64,000 nt of DNA from Artemia franciscana (lineage: Eukaryota > Arthropoda > Branchiopoda > Anostraca > Artemiidae): NCBI RefSeq assembly GCF_032884065.1, contig NC_088883.1:21343393-21407392 (forward strand), read 5' to 3'. Numbering within the stretch: the stretch's first letter is position 1; each line of letters starts with the position of its first letter. A program made the translations under genes and the position numbers. The notes under the pieces are model-generated. The model did not search any database, was not told the DNA's origin, and saw only the letters and a program-made list of their open reading frames with translations. This document shows positions 11,795 through 22,606 of the stretch, piece after piece.

Positions 11795-12560
11795 TATATT
11801 TCAATTCAATTTATTAATATAATATGCATAACACATAAAATACACTGGGTCACCAGGGAGAGACAGAGCTTGTGATTGTGGTGACCCCATCAATATTTAC
11901 AGCATAAATAATATTAGTCGAAGATCTAATACCTAAGTCAACATCCCACCACACAAAGCAGAAAAACAAAATAAAAATCGCAATAACAAAACAATCAATC
12001 AAACATGCATGGAGAATGACATCATGAGCAATCAGACAATGAATAAAAAAAGTGTTGGAAAAAAAATAAATAAAAAAAAAAAATCTATAGAGAAAAAAAG
12101 ATTAAAACAGATTAATGGTGAAAAGTTTCTAGGAAAAAAGTTAAAAGTTCATGTTTTATTATATTAAATGAGTTAGTATTATCATAAACAGTATGAAATT
12201 TTCTCCATGCGCTTGTTACCATGTTCCTTGGTGAAAATCTTGATTGCTCCATTATAAATTGAGAAGAAATACGCTGGTCTTTATGCCAAGTCTCATAATG
12301 ATGAAGTTTGCCCTTTCTCCCAAGCATATCAATGGACTGAAAATAAACTGGGAGCATTTGATGGTCATACTGAATTTTAAAAAGCACTGAAGAAAAATTA
12401 TATAGACAAGAAATAGGAAGAATATGCATTAACAAATAAAGAGTTTCTGTCATTGTTTTACCAGGGTATGATGAAGGTGATGGTACATACTTATGTAAAA
12501 TCCTTAGAGCCCAGTTTTCCACAATTTGTAATGGTTTAAGATGGGTTTTAAATGTTGCCA
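11795..12560 (-). pseudogene. CR1/L2-like LINE: RT C-terminal region plus 3' end
   Basis: The frame 12522-12112 on the minus strand encodes the region after the RT palm: ENWALRILHKY, then LYLLMHILPISCLYNF, FKIQYDHQMLPVYF, HYETWHKDQRI and SAWRKFHTVYDNTN. This order (RAIRII.., L.I..L..I......F.Y......P..F, HxxxTR, WN) is the standard C-terminal segment of CR1/L2/Jockey-type RTs. It ends with a stop and is followed by about 300 bp of non-coding sequence finishing in AATAAATTGAATTGAA (minus strand, about 11800-11820), a typical L2/CR1 3' tail. The element is heavily 5'-truncated but its 3' end is complete. Confidence 0.7.
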
Positions 12561-12761
12561 GATAAACAATAGGACAATATGATAAATGGAAAGGGAAAAA
12601 AAAAATTTAGAAATGGGTAAAAAGCCTGCTGAAATGATAGCAATCATATTTTAAAAATTAGGGGTGATTAAACAGAGGCTGACAACCAGAAGTTAAGGTT
12701 AGATATTTTCTATCAAATCTTTGGTAGGTCACCTGCCATCTATACAATCTTTTAAGCTTTA

Positions 12762-13398
12762 GGAGGGTAAAATTCTAGTTGATTGACTTTTGGCTATCTT
12801 GGAAAGGGGTTAGGTTAGGAAAATGGACTATCAGGGATGGGTCTAAAGGCTAAAGTATATCCCAGGAAGGTATTTTGGAATACCCACCTCCACTCCTTCT
12901 CCCTCTAGAGGGCCCTGAATCTTGCCTACATGACAGGTCTATACCCATTGAAATTTTGAAAAAACAACATTTTACTTTAATTTTCAGATACCAGTTGCCT
13001 TTTCTCTGCCTTTAGTTCTGAAACTGCAATTCGTGTTATTTGAGTAGAATTGTGAGCCATATCAAATGTTTTTTTTTCTTCAAAATTTAGGAAATGTATT
13101 TGTATATCTTTAAAACCTTATAAATTGGGATTAAGCAAAGTTGTGAAGCTGAAAACGATTTTATTGTACTTCATTCAAGCATAAAATCTATTTTGCAAGG
13201 TTTCACTTTTATAATACATATTTTTTTAAAGGCCAGAGCCCTCTAGAGGGAGAAGGAGTGGAGGTGGGTACTTCAAGATACCTTCCCGGGACATACTTTA
13301 GCTTTTACACTCATCCCTGAAAGTTTCATTTTCCTAACTTAACCTCTTTCTGAGATAGACAAAAGTCAATCAACTAGTATTTTACCCTCTAGGAGTAA
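12762..13398. repeat. Inverted repeat, roughly 165-bp arms around a 300-bp core
   Basis: The left arm (about 12762-12925) reads GAGGGTAAAATTCTAGTTGA, then CTTTGGCTATCTTGG-type sequence, then CCACCTCCACTCC and CCCTCTAGAGGGCCCTG. The right arm (about 13225-13398) contains the complements in reverse (CAGAGCCCTCTAGAGGGAG, GGAGTGGAGGTGGG, TCAATCAACTAGTATTTTACCCTC). The inner ends include the self-complementary CCCTCTAGAGGG. It is probably a MITE/foldback copy. No terminal direct duplication was recognised. Confidence 0.7.
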
Positions 13399-13399
13399 T

Positions 13400-15060
13400 A
13401 ACAAGATAGAGATAACTTGTGGATTAGGATCATTGCTGTATTGGTCTCTGAAAGCTACAGTAAGTTGTTAGTAAGCAGTAGCACTTGTAGCAACTAAGGA
13501 TTAGGATCCTCCATGTTTGGTAAAATCATAACAGTTCATATACCTGGCTTACCAATAAAGTAAATATACCACTCAATGCTTTTTTTATGTTCTTTATTAA
13601 ATGCTTTTTTGGGGATGTTTAAGGTAACCTAAGTTTAATTTTTTTTTGGATTTATAATTCTCATATTTTCCTAACTATTTTTCTTATATGACCTCCAATT
13701 TTCCTTTTGAAGGTACTGCAATAGTTTAAAGCTAAAATTTTTTAAAAGATGAATAAAGAAATGATCTGTTGAAGAAATTAATAACATATGAATAATTCTC
13801 TCTTTATTAGTATAGAGTTTGGAGTTTTTGGAGTTTTGAACATGAATTTAGAATTTATTTGTACTGCCCTTGTTTCAAATGCTTTATGCTTTTGCTTGTT
13901 TTTTATGTAACTATTTCAAAAAATATGAAGCTATGGCTTAACATTTATGTGAGGCTATAAACAATCATCAGTAAATCAAAAAGAATAATTGTTATTATTA
14001 TTGCATTGTATGCTGCTCATGGAGAGAATTCAAATCAACAGCTACTGGTAAAGGATTCAAAAATTTAATATGTCAATAAGTGGTGTCAAATATCAGGCCC
14101 TGGGCGGAGTAGCTGGAACATCTCTGTCACTCTGTTGTAGAAATGCAGAATTTTGATTGAATTTTCTTCATCAGTGCTACTTCTGAACTCAATATTTTTG
14201 TTAAATATTATAAATATTTTTGTTATTGAAGTCTAACTATTTTGAGAACAGACCAGAGACCATGTCATTCCAATCACTTGCCTTTACCTTCTTTATTTTT
14301 AATACAATCTTTTAAAACTTGTAGCCATTATGATGATTTTTATCATACCTTCTAACATGATTATTTTAATGGTAAAGTTAAGTTTTTAGCACCTATTGAG
14401 TACAAATTAGCATATTTTTGATATAGTTCTTGAAAAATGAACTAAGCAACAAGTGAAGCATTATCTTTTAGTTGCTTGTGGGAATGTTAGCTTACTTAGT
14501 ATGTGGTATGTTTTTTACTATATTTCTCACATAAATACTTGATGGTTTAAATCTAAATTTTCATTGCTTATGTTTAATTTGTCATTCTTAAAGGGGAATT
14601 TGTCATTCAGCAAAAAGGGGAAAAAACAATACAATGTACAATGTTGCTTTGTTAATTTTGAAACTTATATACAGCTTAAATGTGTATATAAAGTCTGGAT
14701 GTGGTGTTGAAAATTAAAGGAGTATAATGGCACTTTGAAAGGAACAAAATGTCAAGTACAAGTTTGTTTTTTAACAGGGGCTTGTTCCCTGGTTTTGCTG
14801 GCATAAGGTTTACATTGTTTTTGTGGGAACAACTTCTTTTCTTTGGAGTCTTTTGTAAAAAACAAGTTCAAAATGAAAGTTTGAAAGTGATTAATCTTGC
14901 TTCATTTTATTTTATATACCTTGTCTGCATTAGTGTTGGCAATTCCAAAAAATGTAGGGGGGGGGGGATATATTTTCAAAATGTAGCAGGAATTCTTTTT
15001 TTTCAATAAAAATACCTAAAAAAAGTATTTTTCAAAATCTTTTAGGAAGACTACGTACTC
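13400..15060. other. No gene seen
   Basis: AT-rich non-coding sequence. The open stretch at 14749-15009 has low-complexity, hydrophobic content, crosses a poly-G run and matches no family I recognise. Confidence 0.4.
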
Positions 15061-15092
15061 CTCCCCCCCCCATTGGCAATTCTGCATTGCAC

Positions 15093-15097
<5 letters not shown>

Positions 15098-15172
<75 letters not shown>
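15098..15172. repeat. (TA)n microsatellite
   Basis: An uninterrupted TA dinucleotide run of about 75 bp. Translated frames through it give meaningless YIYI peptides. Confidence 0.95.
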
Positions 15173-15174
<2 letters not shown>

Positions 15175-15355
15175 AAAAGATACCAAAATGCCACTGCTTT
15201 GTGAGCCTTCTATTCATTTCATTCCTGATTATTCTTAAGCACATACAAAGTAGACTTTTTTTTATATCAACATGTTCTAGGGTAATCTCATTAAAAAAAA
15301 ATTGTATCTAAAAAGTGATTTTGTATTGTTTTTTTTTATTCTGTTATTATTGCAT

Positions 15356-15440
15356 CTTTAATTTTGACAGAAATGCTGGTCCATTTTCAACAACATGAGA
15401 TAATTGACCAGAATTCAGGAACTCTGTTATCAATGACCAG
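15356..15440 (+). pseudogene. Decayed duplicate of the 5' part of the crotonase exon at 33598
   Basis: CTTTAATTTTGACAGAAA, TGCTGGTCC, ATTGACCAGAATTCAGGAACT and GTTATCAATGA align in order with the first ~85 nt of the crotonase exon (CTTTGGTTTTGACAGAAA, TGTTGGTCC, ATCGACCAGAAGTCAGGAACT, GTTAATAATGA). One deleted A after the shared GACAGAAA breaks the frame. The functional copy's 3' splice-site AG is replaced by TG in the aligned preceding bases. Similarity stops about 85 nt in. It is on the same strand, 18 kb upstream, so an old duplication of the locus is the simplest reading. Confidence 0.55.
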
Positions 15441-15889
15441 AAGAGTTACCAGCCAAAATGTTCAGGTGGGATGGGTTGAAGGATTTTACTGACTGGCTGG
15501 TCATTTTTACTGACTTTTTTTTTTTACTAATAATTAGTATAGCCTCATGTCCATTTCAAATACAAAACTTGAGATCACAGTTGAGCCCAAAGGTGAATTG
15601 CTCACTAGTCCATTAGTTCAAATAGCTCATTAGTTCAGTTTTATGTAAGAAGCATGTGTACACCTTGTTGGCGACCTAGTGAAGGAAGGAGTAACATAAG
15701 ACAAAAAAAGCAGTAATGTGATTTATATACAAACAGAACTCAGAAATGAGAAATTGACAATTTCTATTGTGCCGAAGCAGTAATTGTGCCGAAAACAAGG
15801 TCAAAAGTGAAATAGAAAGGGGGAGGGGGTATTGTTTTTAAATTTCAACTATGTGAGGGATGAACGTTCTACTATATCTTTCAGTTGAA

Positions 15890-16715
15890 ACTCTTATTGG
15901 GGCAAAAAGGGGATTTTTCTTGAAGCAAAACGCGGGGTTGAGTACGGGGGGGGTAAATGATCACTAGGGAAAAGTGAAGTAGTACGAGGGTTATAAAAGG
16001 CATTGTGGGTAAAACGCAAGGAAATTTTTACGCTCCTTTCCTTAAGGGTGACTAGATTTGCTCTCAAAAGAAGGGAAATGTAAGGCACTTCACCCTCATT
16101 GAAGATAATTCTTAGGCACCTTTTTTGAAATGCCTTTATTTGGTCCCACAATTCATTGGAGATGCCAGGATGCCAAACAGGACAAGCGTATTCGAGGGTA
16201 GGACGTACAAAAGAGAGAAAACTCATCAAACAAAGTGATTTAGGGCATTTCAATTTATTATGGAGTCTGAGGAGAGAAAATGCAGTATTTGTACGTTTTA
16301 AGAAATCATTAACGTTGCGATCCCATTTTAAGTCTCTTGAGATGGTAACACCCAGTAATTTCATAGTATTAACAGACATTTAATTGGGGATAGGACAGGA
16401 GAAAGAAGGGGGAGTTCTTAGGAAACTAATTGTTAAAACTGTTGACTTTAAAGGGTTGACTCTCACATCACCAACAACAGCTTCTTCTGATATTGACTCC
16501 AAGATGTCCATTGGGTTACTTTTTATATTTTTGATACATGTTTTTAAGACAGTTAAATCGTCAACGAATTTCCATCTATCAGGGAAATCGACACCAAGAT
16601 TGTTTATCATGGTAAGAAATAAAATTTCTTTATAAGTCCCGTGGCGGATAGAATCTGTGGGAAGTGCGTATAGCCTACTCGAATCGCCTATCCCCATCAG
16701 TTTAAGGATTTAAAA
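15890..16715 (-). pseudogene. CR1/Daphne-like LINE: RT palm to C-terminus, minus strand
   Basis: From 16697 down the minus strand: KEILFLTMINNLGVDFP, then WKFVDDLTVL (the YADD catalytic motif as FVDD), VNPLKSTVLTISF, then (next frame from 16379) MKLLGVTISRDLKWDRNV, FLSFVRPTLEYACPVWHP and AFQKRCLRII. This is the order of RT motifs C, D, E and thumb in CR1/L2/Jockey-group non-LTR elements. One frame change lies near 16380 and the upstream part (motifs 0-B) is missing, ending near the GVPQGT equivalent at about 16690. It is a truncated inactive copy. Confidence 0.75.
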
Positions 16716-16899
16716 ATCCCGCCGGTATTACGGCACTTAATGTTCGCTATTGCTCCCTTCCGTACAGTTTATCTCCGACAATACAAGAAAAATGGCTTTA
16801 AACTCCTGAATTCAATCCGGTTTAAATGCAATAACTAATCATTCAAGATATGTTAGAATGATATGTTTTTGAAGGGAAATGACCAAAAAATGGCAAATG

Positions 16900-17995
16900 T
16901 GTGATATTGCTTGCCAGAAAGTACTATGTGTCAGCCATTGAGTGCCACAGGCTTGGAGTTGCTTAGACTACCTTGTTCTACAGCTTAAAGTTAAGTTGGG
17001 AGGTGATAAAATAACTTTTCCGACTGACGGGGAGTGAGATCTAACAGTCAGTCAAAGAAACGATTTATTTTCATCAAAAACCCTCAAGAATATCTTAATG
17101 TTGCATAATTTTGTCTAATTTTTTTTTATATTTTACCCCTTAGAAGCTTTTTTCTAGTTTGCTTTTTCTTTTGTCGTGTTTTAACTGGTTTTTCTGTGAT
17201 TTACGGGGTAGTCACATAAACGATGGTGGCGTTAATTGCTTGGACTAACTTTTCTGGAGCTCAAATTTAAGGTGAGTGGTGTTGAATGAATTTTTTGGTG
17301 ATGGAGGGACTGAAATCTAATCCTCAGTCAAAAGAAGCGAGGGATTTTCATTAAGACCTCTGAGAAATAGCTCATAATAGGGGTTACATTTCTCCTCTTT
17401 ATACTTGTAATAACAAGCCCACGCCCTTGGAAGAATTTCTTGCTAGACCATCCCCCTGGTGGAATTGTTTGATAGGGGATCTGTGGAATTGGATACTAGG
17501 AGACCGTTGGGATTGAATGCCGCAATTCTCACCTTTCTTTAATTCTTGGTTCTGTTTGCTTATATTTTACCCTTATAAGCTTTTTTTACGTTTTTTCGTT
17601 TATTGAGTTTTAATTGCTTTTTTCTGTGTTTTACGGGGCCGCTACATATTACGGGGGCCATGGTGGCGTGAATTCCTTGGACTAGCATTTTCTACAGCTT
17701 AAAGTTAAAGTGAGAGGTGTTAAATGAATTTTTTGGCGGTGGGGGGGGGACTGAAATCCAACAATCAGTCAAAATAAATGAAGGATTTTCATTAAGATCC
17801 CTCAGAAATACCTCTTATAGGGCTTAAGTTTACCTCTTATATCAACCCCTCCCCTTCTGTAAGTGGTTGCTAGGACCTCCACCTTTCTTTAATTCATGGT
17901 TCTTTTTGCTTATATTTTGTCCTGTGTCATTTCTTTTCACGTTTTGTTTTTTCCGTTGTTGAGTTTTAACTGCTTTTTCTGTGTTTAATAAGGCC
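16900..17995. repeat. Three degenerate tandem copies, unit roughly 350-435 bp
   Basis: Shared landmarks recur in order: TCTACAGCTTAAAGTTAA (about 16978, 17688), GAAATC(T/C)AA(C/T)..CAGTCAAA, TTTTCATTAAGA, TATATTTTACCCCTTA / TATATTTTACCCTTA, TTGAGTTTTAA / TGTTTTAACTG, and GATGGTGGCGTTAATT / CATGGTGGCGTGAATT followed by CTTGGACTA. Copies begin near 16950, 17230 and 17660 and have drifted strongly. No coding content. Confidence 0.6.
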
Positions 17996-18774
17996 TGTAA
18001 ATTTGTTTTTATTACGAAACTTTGTATGTACAATAGAAGTTTTTATCCTTTAGATTTATTGATCCAGGATAAAACTTCAGTATATTTCACTAATGCAATT
18101 TAAGTATCTTGTAGCCTCGTTACATAGGTATGCTCATTCAAAATGCCCTTAATAAGTGTAAAATTTGGTGTAGTAGAGGAAAAGGAATAACTTTTGATCA
18201 TGCATGAAGGTGTAGCATATTCTAGCTATAACGGTTATCTCGCTTTTATTTCATCTCTGATAGTAATACTATTTGATAGCACTCTTTAAAGCATTAGTTA
18301 ACATGCAGGTGCATACCAAATGCATGCATTTTCTAGTAATCGATTTCCCCCTCTGCATCTTAATTATTGCAGTAATTGGAAACACGTAATCAATTGCTTA
18401 ATCATTCTTTTAAGTGGGATAGGGATTTCTCTATGGGTCGAATAGGTTATACCGTAGAATCTATTTCCTGTTTAAAAATAATAAGAATGGATTGTTGGTG
18501 CACCTGATTAAAATGCCTTTTCAAATCCTTATAGGGACAAAACTCTTTAGAATATGAAGGCTCCCTAAGAAAAACGCATTGAAAGAAAGTGAAATCTGTT
18601 AAAGGATAAAGTAACATCCCATGTGTGCACCGTCATTACGAAGCACACACGTGTGTGTCCTCCCCAGTTACAAGCGGGGATCCCCAACGGGGGCCTGAAG
18701 AAACAAGTCGGATGTTAATGCGTCATCTTTAACATAAGTAAACATTCCCCTATTATGGTAAGAACTGAAGAGTT

Positions 18775-18905
18775 CATGAAGAAAATGTCTTAGTGTCTTG
18801 AAACGTCTTGAAAAAAAATGTCTTAGAAAAACTTCTTGGGATTTCTTTAAACGTCTTGAAGAGAAATGTCTTAAAAATGTCTTGAAATGACTTGAAAAAC
18901 GCCTT
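18775..18905. repeat. Short tandem repeat of (A)ATGTCTTGAAA / ACGTCTTGAA
   Basis: At least six partly degenerate copies of a 10-20 bp unit containing GTCTTGAA or GTCTTAGAAA lie immediately upstream of a TATA-type promoter. They could be an enhancer-like array or a simple repeat; the sequence alone does not decide. Confidence 0.5.
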
Positions 18906-18995
18906 TGTCATTTTCTATGTTTGTTGGTGTTTCCTGAAAAACATCTGTCCTATTCTAACGTGGAAACCGAGTGATTCCATTGTGTCCGGGGAGAA

Positions 18996-19045
18996 TATAA
19001 AAACAGCTATTATAAAAGGGTTCCCCTTCAGTTTTGTTTTAGATC
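18996..19045 (+). promoter_or_regulatory. Arthropod-type core promoter (TATA + Inr)
   Basis: TATAAAAA at 18996-19003 is followed 32 bp later by TTCAGTTTTG, which matches the arthropod initiator consensus TCAGT at 19028-19032. An AGATC that could serve as a downstream element is near 19041. About 40 bp further comes an ATG (19070) opening a short exon with a perfect GTAAGT donor. The spacing is right for an RNA polymerase II promoter. A second TATAAAA lies at 19011. It probably drives the first gene of the viral-type element that begins here; that link is inference. Confidence 0.5.
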
Positions 19046-19069
19046 TTGTACGTGTCACATCATTTTAAA

Positions 19070-19120
19070 ATGGACGCTCCCAGAAATTCGAAGAAAAATT
19101 GGATTTCTGCTCATATGCTG
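19070..19120 (+). CDS. Candidate first coding exon, unknown protein
   Basis: The ATG at 19070 opens 17 codons (MDAPRNSKKNWISAHML) ending exactly at GTAAGT (19121), a consensus splice donor, in phase 0. A core promoter sits at the right distance upstream. Further exon-like blocks lie downstream at 20654, 21429 and 22068, the last two with good acceptors. I do not recognise the product. The donor also lies at the start of a tandem-repeat intron (19093-19800), so part of the donor sequence is the repeat's own. An unspliced reading continues open to 19309 but translates the repeat. Confidence 0.3.
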
Positions 19121-19800
19121 GTAAGTCCCTCTTTCTGTATATCCACCAACCTATCAAATTTTAGCCATATAACTCTCTATATTAGATACATATCTAAAGC
19201 CCCCCTTCCCCATAAAAGTTTTATCACTGATAGAAAAGTTATCTGTTTTCCTGCAAAACTCATTAGAAACGCTTTCAAGCAAGTTGGTGAATGGCATAAG
19301 GTGTGTTAAACTGTTGATGGTGTAAAGGCGTATTTCTGCCCAACATCTGCTTTTATGCTTGTGACTCCCTCTTACTATACAACCCTCCTTCCACCAAATT
19401 TGAGTTACTATGTCTCTCTTCATTAGATAAAAATCTAGAATCCATATTCATCCCCTCATAAAAAAAGTTTTATTACTGATAGAATAATCTTATTTTCTCG
19501 CTAAAAGTTATTAAAACCGCTTTCAAGCAGAATGGTAAAAAAGGCATAACCTGAGTTAAACCGTTAATGGTTTAAATGGATTATTTTGTATCTGACAGCT
19601 GCTATTATACTGGTGACTCCCCTCCTTCTATACCGTTCTTCCACCAACTTAACCTACTATAACTCTCTATATCGAATTAATAGCAAAAACCCATCCCCCC
19701 ATACAAAATATTATAACTGATAGAATAATATAATGTTCTCACAAAATATAGACTTTTGTCGTCTGTTATTTTAAAGCACTTTTCTGATAATCGAAGTAGC
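19093..19800 (+). repeat. Three tandem copies of a roughly 245-bp unit
   Basis: TCTGCT..TATGCTGGTAAGTCCCTC (19106), TCTGCTTTTATGCTTGTGACTCCCTC (19346) and GCTGCTATTATACTGGTGACTCCC (19597) mark the three unit starts. Each is followed by CCACCAA, TATCTCTCTAT-like, TTTTAT(C/T)ACTGATAGAA and CGCTTTCAAGCA blocks. The third copy fades out near 19800. Confidence 0.7.
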
Positions 19801-20653
19801 CTGCTAAAAGTTATTAACAGATACGATAGTTCAAACCCTTAATGACATCTCTCCTTCATGTAAGGTATTAATTTCTACTGGATAGCTGATCTTCTGATAA
19901 TTGCATGAAAGGGGATTCTTACCAGCAGGTAAATTTGAGCACTATGTTATTACATGCGAATCGCAAAATTTGGGGTACTATGGTTGAACATAATAAACTA
20001 CTTCCATGTTAAGTGGTCAATGCAACATGTTATTGCTACTTAATCTTGAAAAAAGGGACGCATATTTTCTTTAATATATTATAAAGAGAATGAAAAACGC
20101 ATTATCCTCCCAGGATAGGAAAACAAACGATTATTCATCTTAAATTTATGTGGGGACATGTCAAAATTAGGTTCAGGTTTTTTATAAAAAAATATTGTAA
20201 TCGTATGTATGAGGGAGATGAGCAGGAATGCATGAGCTAGTAGAAGCTCAAGAACGAAATATGTATGAAGAATTTTTTCTTTAGTATATTATAGTGAGAA
20301 TAAAAACGTAAGTTCATGTTCTATGATATTCGCTAATTCTCATTTTTTTTGTTCCCTTACTACGGTTAAGAAAGTTTAAAAGTCCTCACAGAGCAAAGGG
20401 TTACAAATCGAATTTTTGAATCGGCGTAATTTTTTTGCCTCGTTAAGGTGGGTGGGAAAAAGTGGGGTGGGTTCGTTTTGAAAATTAATCTCCACGTTTC
20501 TTTAATGCTCATATATTTCTTTAAAAAATAAGATGTGTTTTAACCGTGTAGGTTTCTTTTTAGAAAGATTTAGTTTCCATAAATGGTCAAAATAAGATGT
20601 TTTTTTAACATCATGGAAAACTAAAAATTAATTTATTTTTACGGATAATTTGA

Positions 20654-20923
20654 ACATTCCACCCCCTCAAAAAGGGCAAGGACAGAAGCTGCAAAAACCA
20701 CCGCACTGCAAAGTCTGGAGACGGTTCCTTCACCCCCAAGAAATGTGAAGACTCGAGGTCTTCTTCACCCTTCAAGCCACATACCAGTGAAGTTGTAGGG
20801 CCTTCAAGACCTGTACCCTACGTGCAAGACGAGAATACGCCCCCTTCAGTCCTCGAGCATGAGGAGAATGCCATACAAGATACTGATTTTAATTTCAGTA
20901 AAATTATTGATATTCTATCATAA
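20654..20923 (+). CDS. Methionine-free open exon-like ORF, Ser/Pro/Lys-rich
   Basis: The frame is open for 89 codons to TAA at 20921 with no ATG, so ATG-based ORF calling misses it. The start is basic (KKGKDRSCKNHRTAKSG), followed by SFTPKKCEDSRSSSPFKP and an acidic, Pro-rich end (VQDENTPPSVLEHEENAIQD, then FSKIIDILS). Base composition is markedly less AT-rich than its surroundings, a coding-like sign. Its position between a promoter-linked exon and the PolB remnant suggests a gene of the same element. Function unknown; it looks like a disordered protein tail. Confidence 0.4.
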   Translation, partial: TFHPLKKGKDRSCKNHRTAKSGDGSFTPKKCEDSRSSSPFKPHTSEVVGPSRPVPYVQDENTPPSVLEHEENAIQDTDFNFSKIIDILS

Positions 20924-21428
20924 AGCTTATTTACTAGTGGTAGAAATGTAATGTTTTTTTTAGCTAATGTCCATTCTTTTTAGTTTAATATTGGGGGACC
21001 ACTCTCGTTGTTTTTGAGGGAAGAATCCCTCGAACTCCTCAAAAAATAGCTAAACAGTCCATTCTTTTAGGAATAAGTATTGTTTTGAAAATAAGAAGTT
21101 TTTAAGACGGAGATTCTAGGGGTCCTAATTCCAAGACTAATAATGAGGGAAAAGATTAGGAGCCCTCCCTATTAGGGAAGAGCCCAGGGAAATAGCTAAA
21201 GATTAAGATATGCTTTTCAGGAATTAACAAAAAAAATAATCTACTCTAGCGTTGAAAATTTTTCGAAGAGAGGATTTGAGGATCCTTCGGTTAATATTCA
21301 TATTCAGCATAATAACATGCTCTGCTCCGTCAGTTCTGAAGAAGATTCGAAGGTCCTTAGATTAATGTTCTTTTCACAGCTTAAAATCATAAATGCATCT
21401 AGAGAGAAATTTTTTATTCTTTTTTCAG

Positions 21429-21485
21429 GCTGACAATGATGGTCTCCAAACCTGGATCAAGGCTCTACTGGCCTATGTCATATAA
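21429..21485 (+). CDS. Candidate terminal exon (19 codons), unknown
   Basis: After a strong acceptor (TTCTTTTTTCAG, ending 21428) the sequence reads ADNDGLQTWIKALLAYVI and stops at 21483. The acceptor and the amphipathic peptide are suggestive, but the block is very short. It may be an alternative 3' exon of the gene starting at 19070 or chance. Confidence 0.2.
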   Translation, partial: ADNDGLQTWIKALLAYVI

Positions 21486-21599
21486 GAAGAAGAAAAAGTA
21501 GTTATGGAAACCAACACCCCCTCAGTAAGCTCAGTAAACATTATAATACCTGAAACGTAAAGGGGGACAACTTACACGGTAATTTCCAATATCAAATTT

Positions 21600-21880
21600 A
21601 TAGCTCACAGTTTGGCAGAATACGGACTCGATGGGTCCATATATGGTCATTAAATTTATAGTTTGTACACTGGCAGGCTATGGGCCCGAAGGGTGCATGT
21701 ATGGTCGTAAAATTCAGTTAATACAGTGACTGACTAATGACCCGAGGGGTCCATTTATGGTCATTATGTTTATAGTTTGTAGTATAGTGGGCTATTGATC
21801 CGAAGGGTCCATGTATGGCCATTAAATTTATAGTTCGTAGTGTGGGGGGCTGTAGACCCGAAGTGTCCATGTATGGTAAT
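21600..21880 (+). repeat. Minisatellite, about five copies of a 58-bp unit
   Basis: The phrase (C)CGA(A/G)GGGTCCAT(G/A/T)TATGG recurs at about 21633, 21691, 21747, 21805 and 21863. Most copies are linked by TCATTAAATTTATAGTTTGTA. Spacing is 56-58 bp. A related pair of ACACCTTTAGGTAGTAGT..GGTCTCAATACATC blocks follows at 21885-21990. Confidence 0.75.
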
Positions 21881-22067
21881 TACACCTTTAGGTAGTAGTA
21901 TGGTCTCAATACATCCGAAGGGCCCCTTTGGAGGCTCATGTATTCTTTTTACACCTTTAGGTAGTAGTCTGGTCTCAATACATCTGAAGGGCATTCTTAA
22001 CTATAATATAAATTTTCTAACTGGATGAAGTGTTTCAATGAGCTAATAAGCTTCTATTATTTTCTAG

Positions 22068-22312
22068 GCTCCAATACCTGCACCATCATTGGAGCTTCGT
22101 GTCAATTCATGTACTCTTCCGAAGAAAAGTGAACTCGAGGAGGATTATAGCGTGGGGTAGAGTCTTATTACTATACCTCTCTCAATTTCTATGTAGACTC
22201 TGTAGCGAGGGATCTCAGCCTCGACACTGAATTTTTAGACAATCTATTGAACCAAGTGCCAACAAGTGAGATAGAGAGGGTGCTGGAAGAACGGCCACTG
22301 AATTGTATTTAG
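22068..22312 (+). pseudogene. Methionine-poor ORF with one frameshift, unknown product
   Basis: After a TATTATTTTCTAG acceptor (ends 22067), 30 codons (starting APIPAPSLELRVNS) run to a TAG at 22158. An overlapping frame, open from 22151 to TAG at 22310, continues coding-like with SYYYTSLNFYVDSVARDL and EFLDNLLNQVPTSEIERVLE. The join at DYSVG suggests one gene broken by a small indel near 22155. The C-terminal part is acidic and helical. It lies just before the Helitron insertion and the PolB remnant, so it is a plausible gene of the same viral-type element, but I recognise no family. Confidence 0.4.
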
Positions 22313-22349
22313 CATAATCTGCTTTGCGCCATATTTATGTTTTTACTAG

Positions 22350-22380
22350 CAGTTGGGGTGGCGCTTCGCGCCACCCCAAC
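22350..22380 (-). terminator. Helitron 3' terminal hairpin
   Basis: A perfect 13-bp stem (GTTGGGGTGGCGC paired with its complement) with a TTC loop lies at 22352-22380, directly before the CTAG terminus. It matches the replication-termination hairpin of Helitrons. A second weaker GC hairpin follows at 22384-22412. Confidence 0.85.
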
Positions 22381-22488
22381 ACCTAGTTGGTGGGGGCGCT
22401 TCGCGCCCCCCAAGCCCCCCTGCTTGCGTAAGTCGTTACGCGCCATATTAGTTACGCGTTATTGTAGTTGGGTCCCTATGTCCCACCT

Positions 22489-22605
<117 letters not shown>

Positions 22606-22606
22606 T

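Noticed and set aside
11840-11900. tRNA-like or SINE-like block near GGGTCACCAGGGAGAGACAG
   Set aside because: No A/B box pair or cloverleaf could be drawn; better explained as the 3' untranslated end of the LINE.
12112-12522. Possible host gene on the minus strand
   Set aside because: The residue order matches the C-terminal region of CR1/L2-like reverse transcriptases and is followed by a LINE 3' tail, so it is a retroelement fossil.
15087-15311. YIYI-rich open frames through (TA)n tracts, here and at 22459-22719, 34282-34502 and 54917-55472
   Set aside because: They are translations of dinucleotide microsatellites. Only the 55148-55307 part of the last one is a credible exon, and in its own right.
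21770-22028. Repetitive frames reading GPFGCIET or PLGSSMVSIHPKG
   Set aside because: Readings of the 58-bp minisatellite and the ACACCTTTAGG duplicate; no conserved protein.
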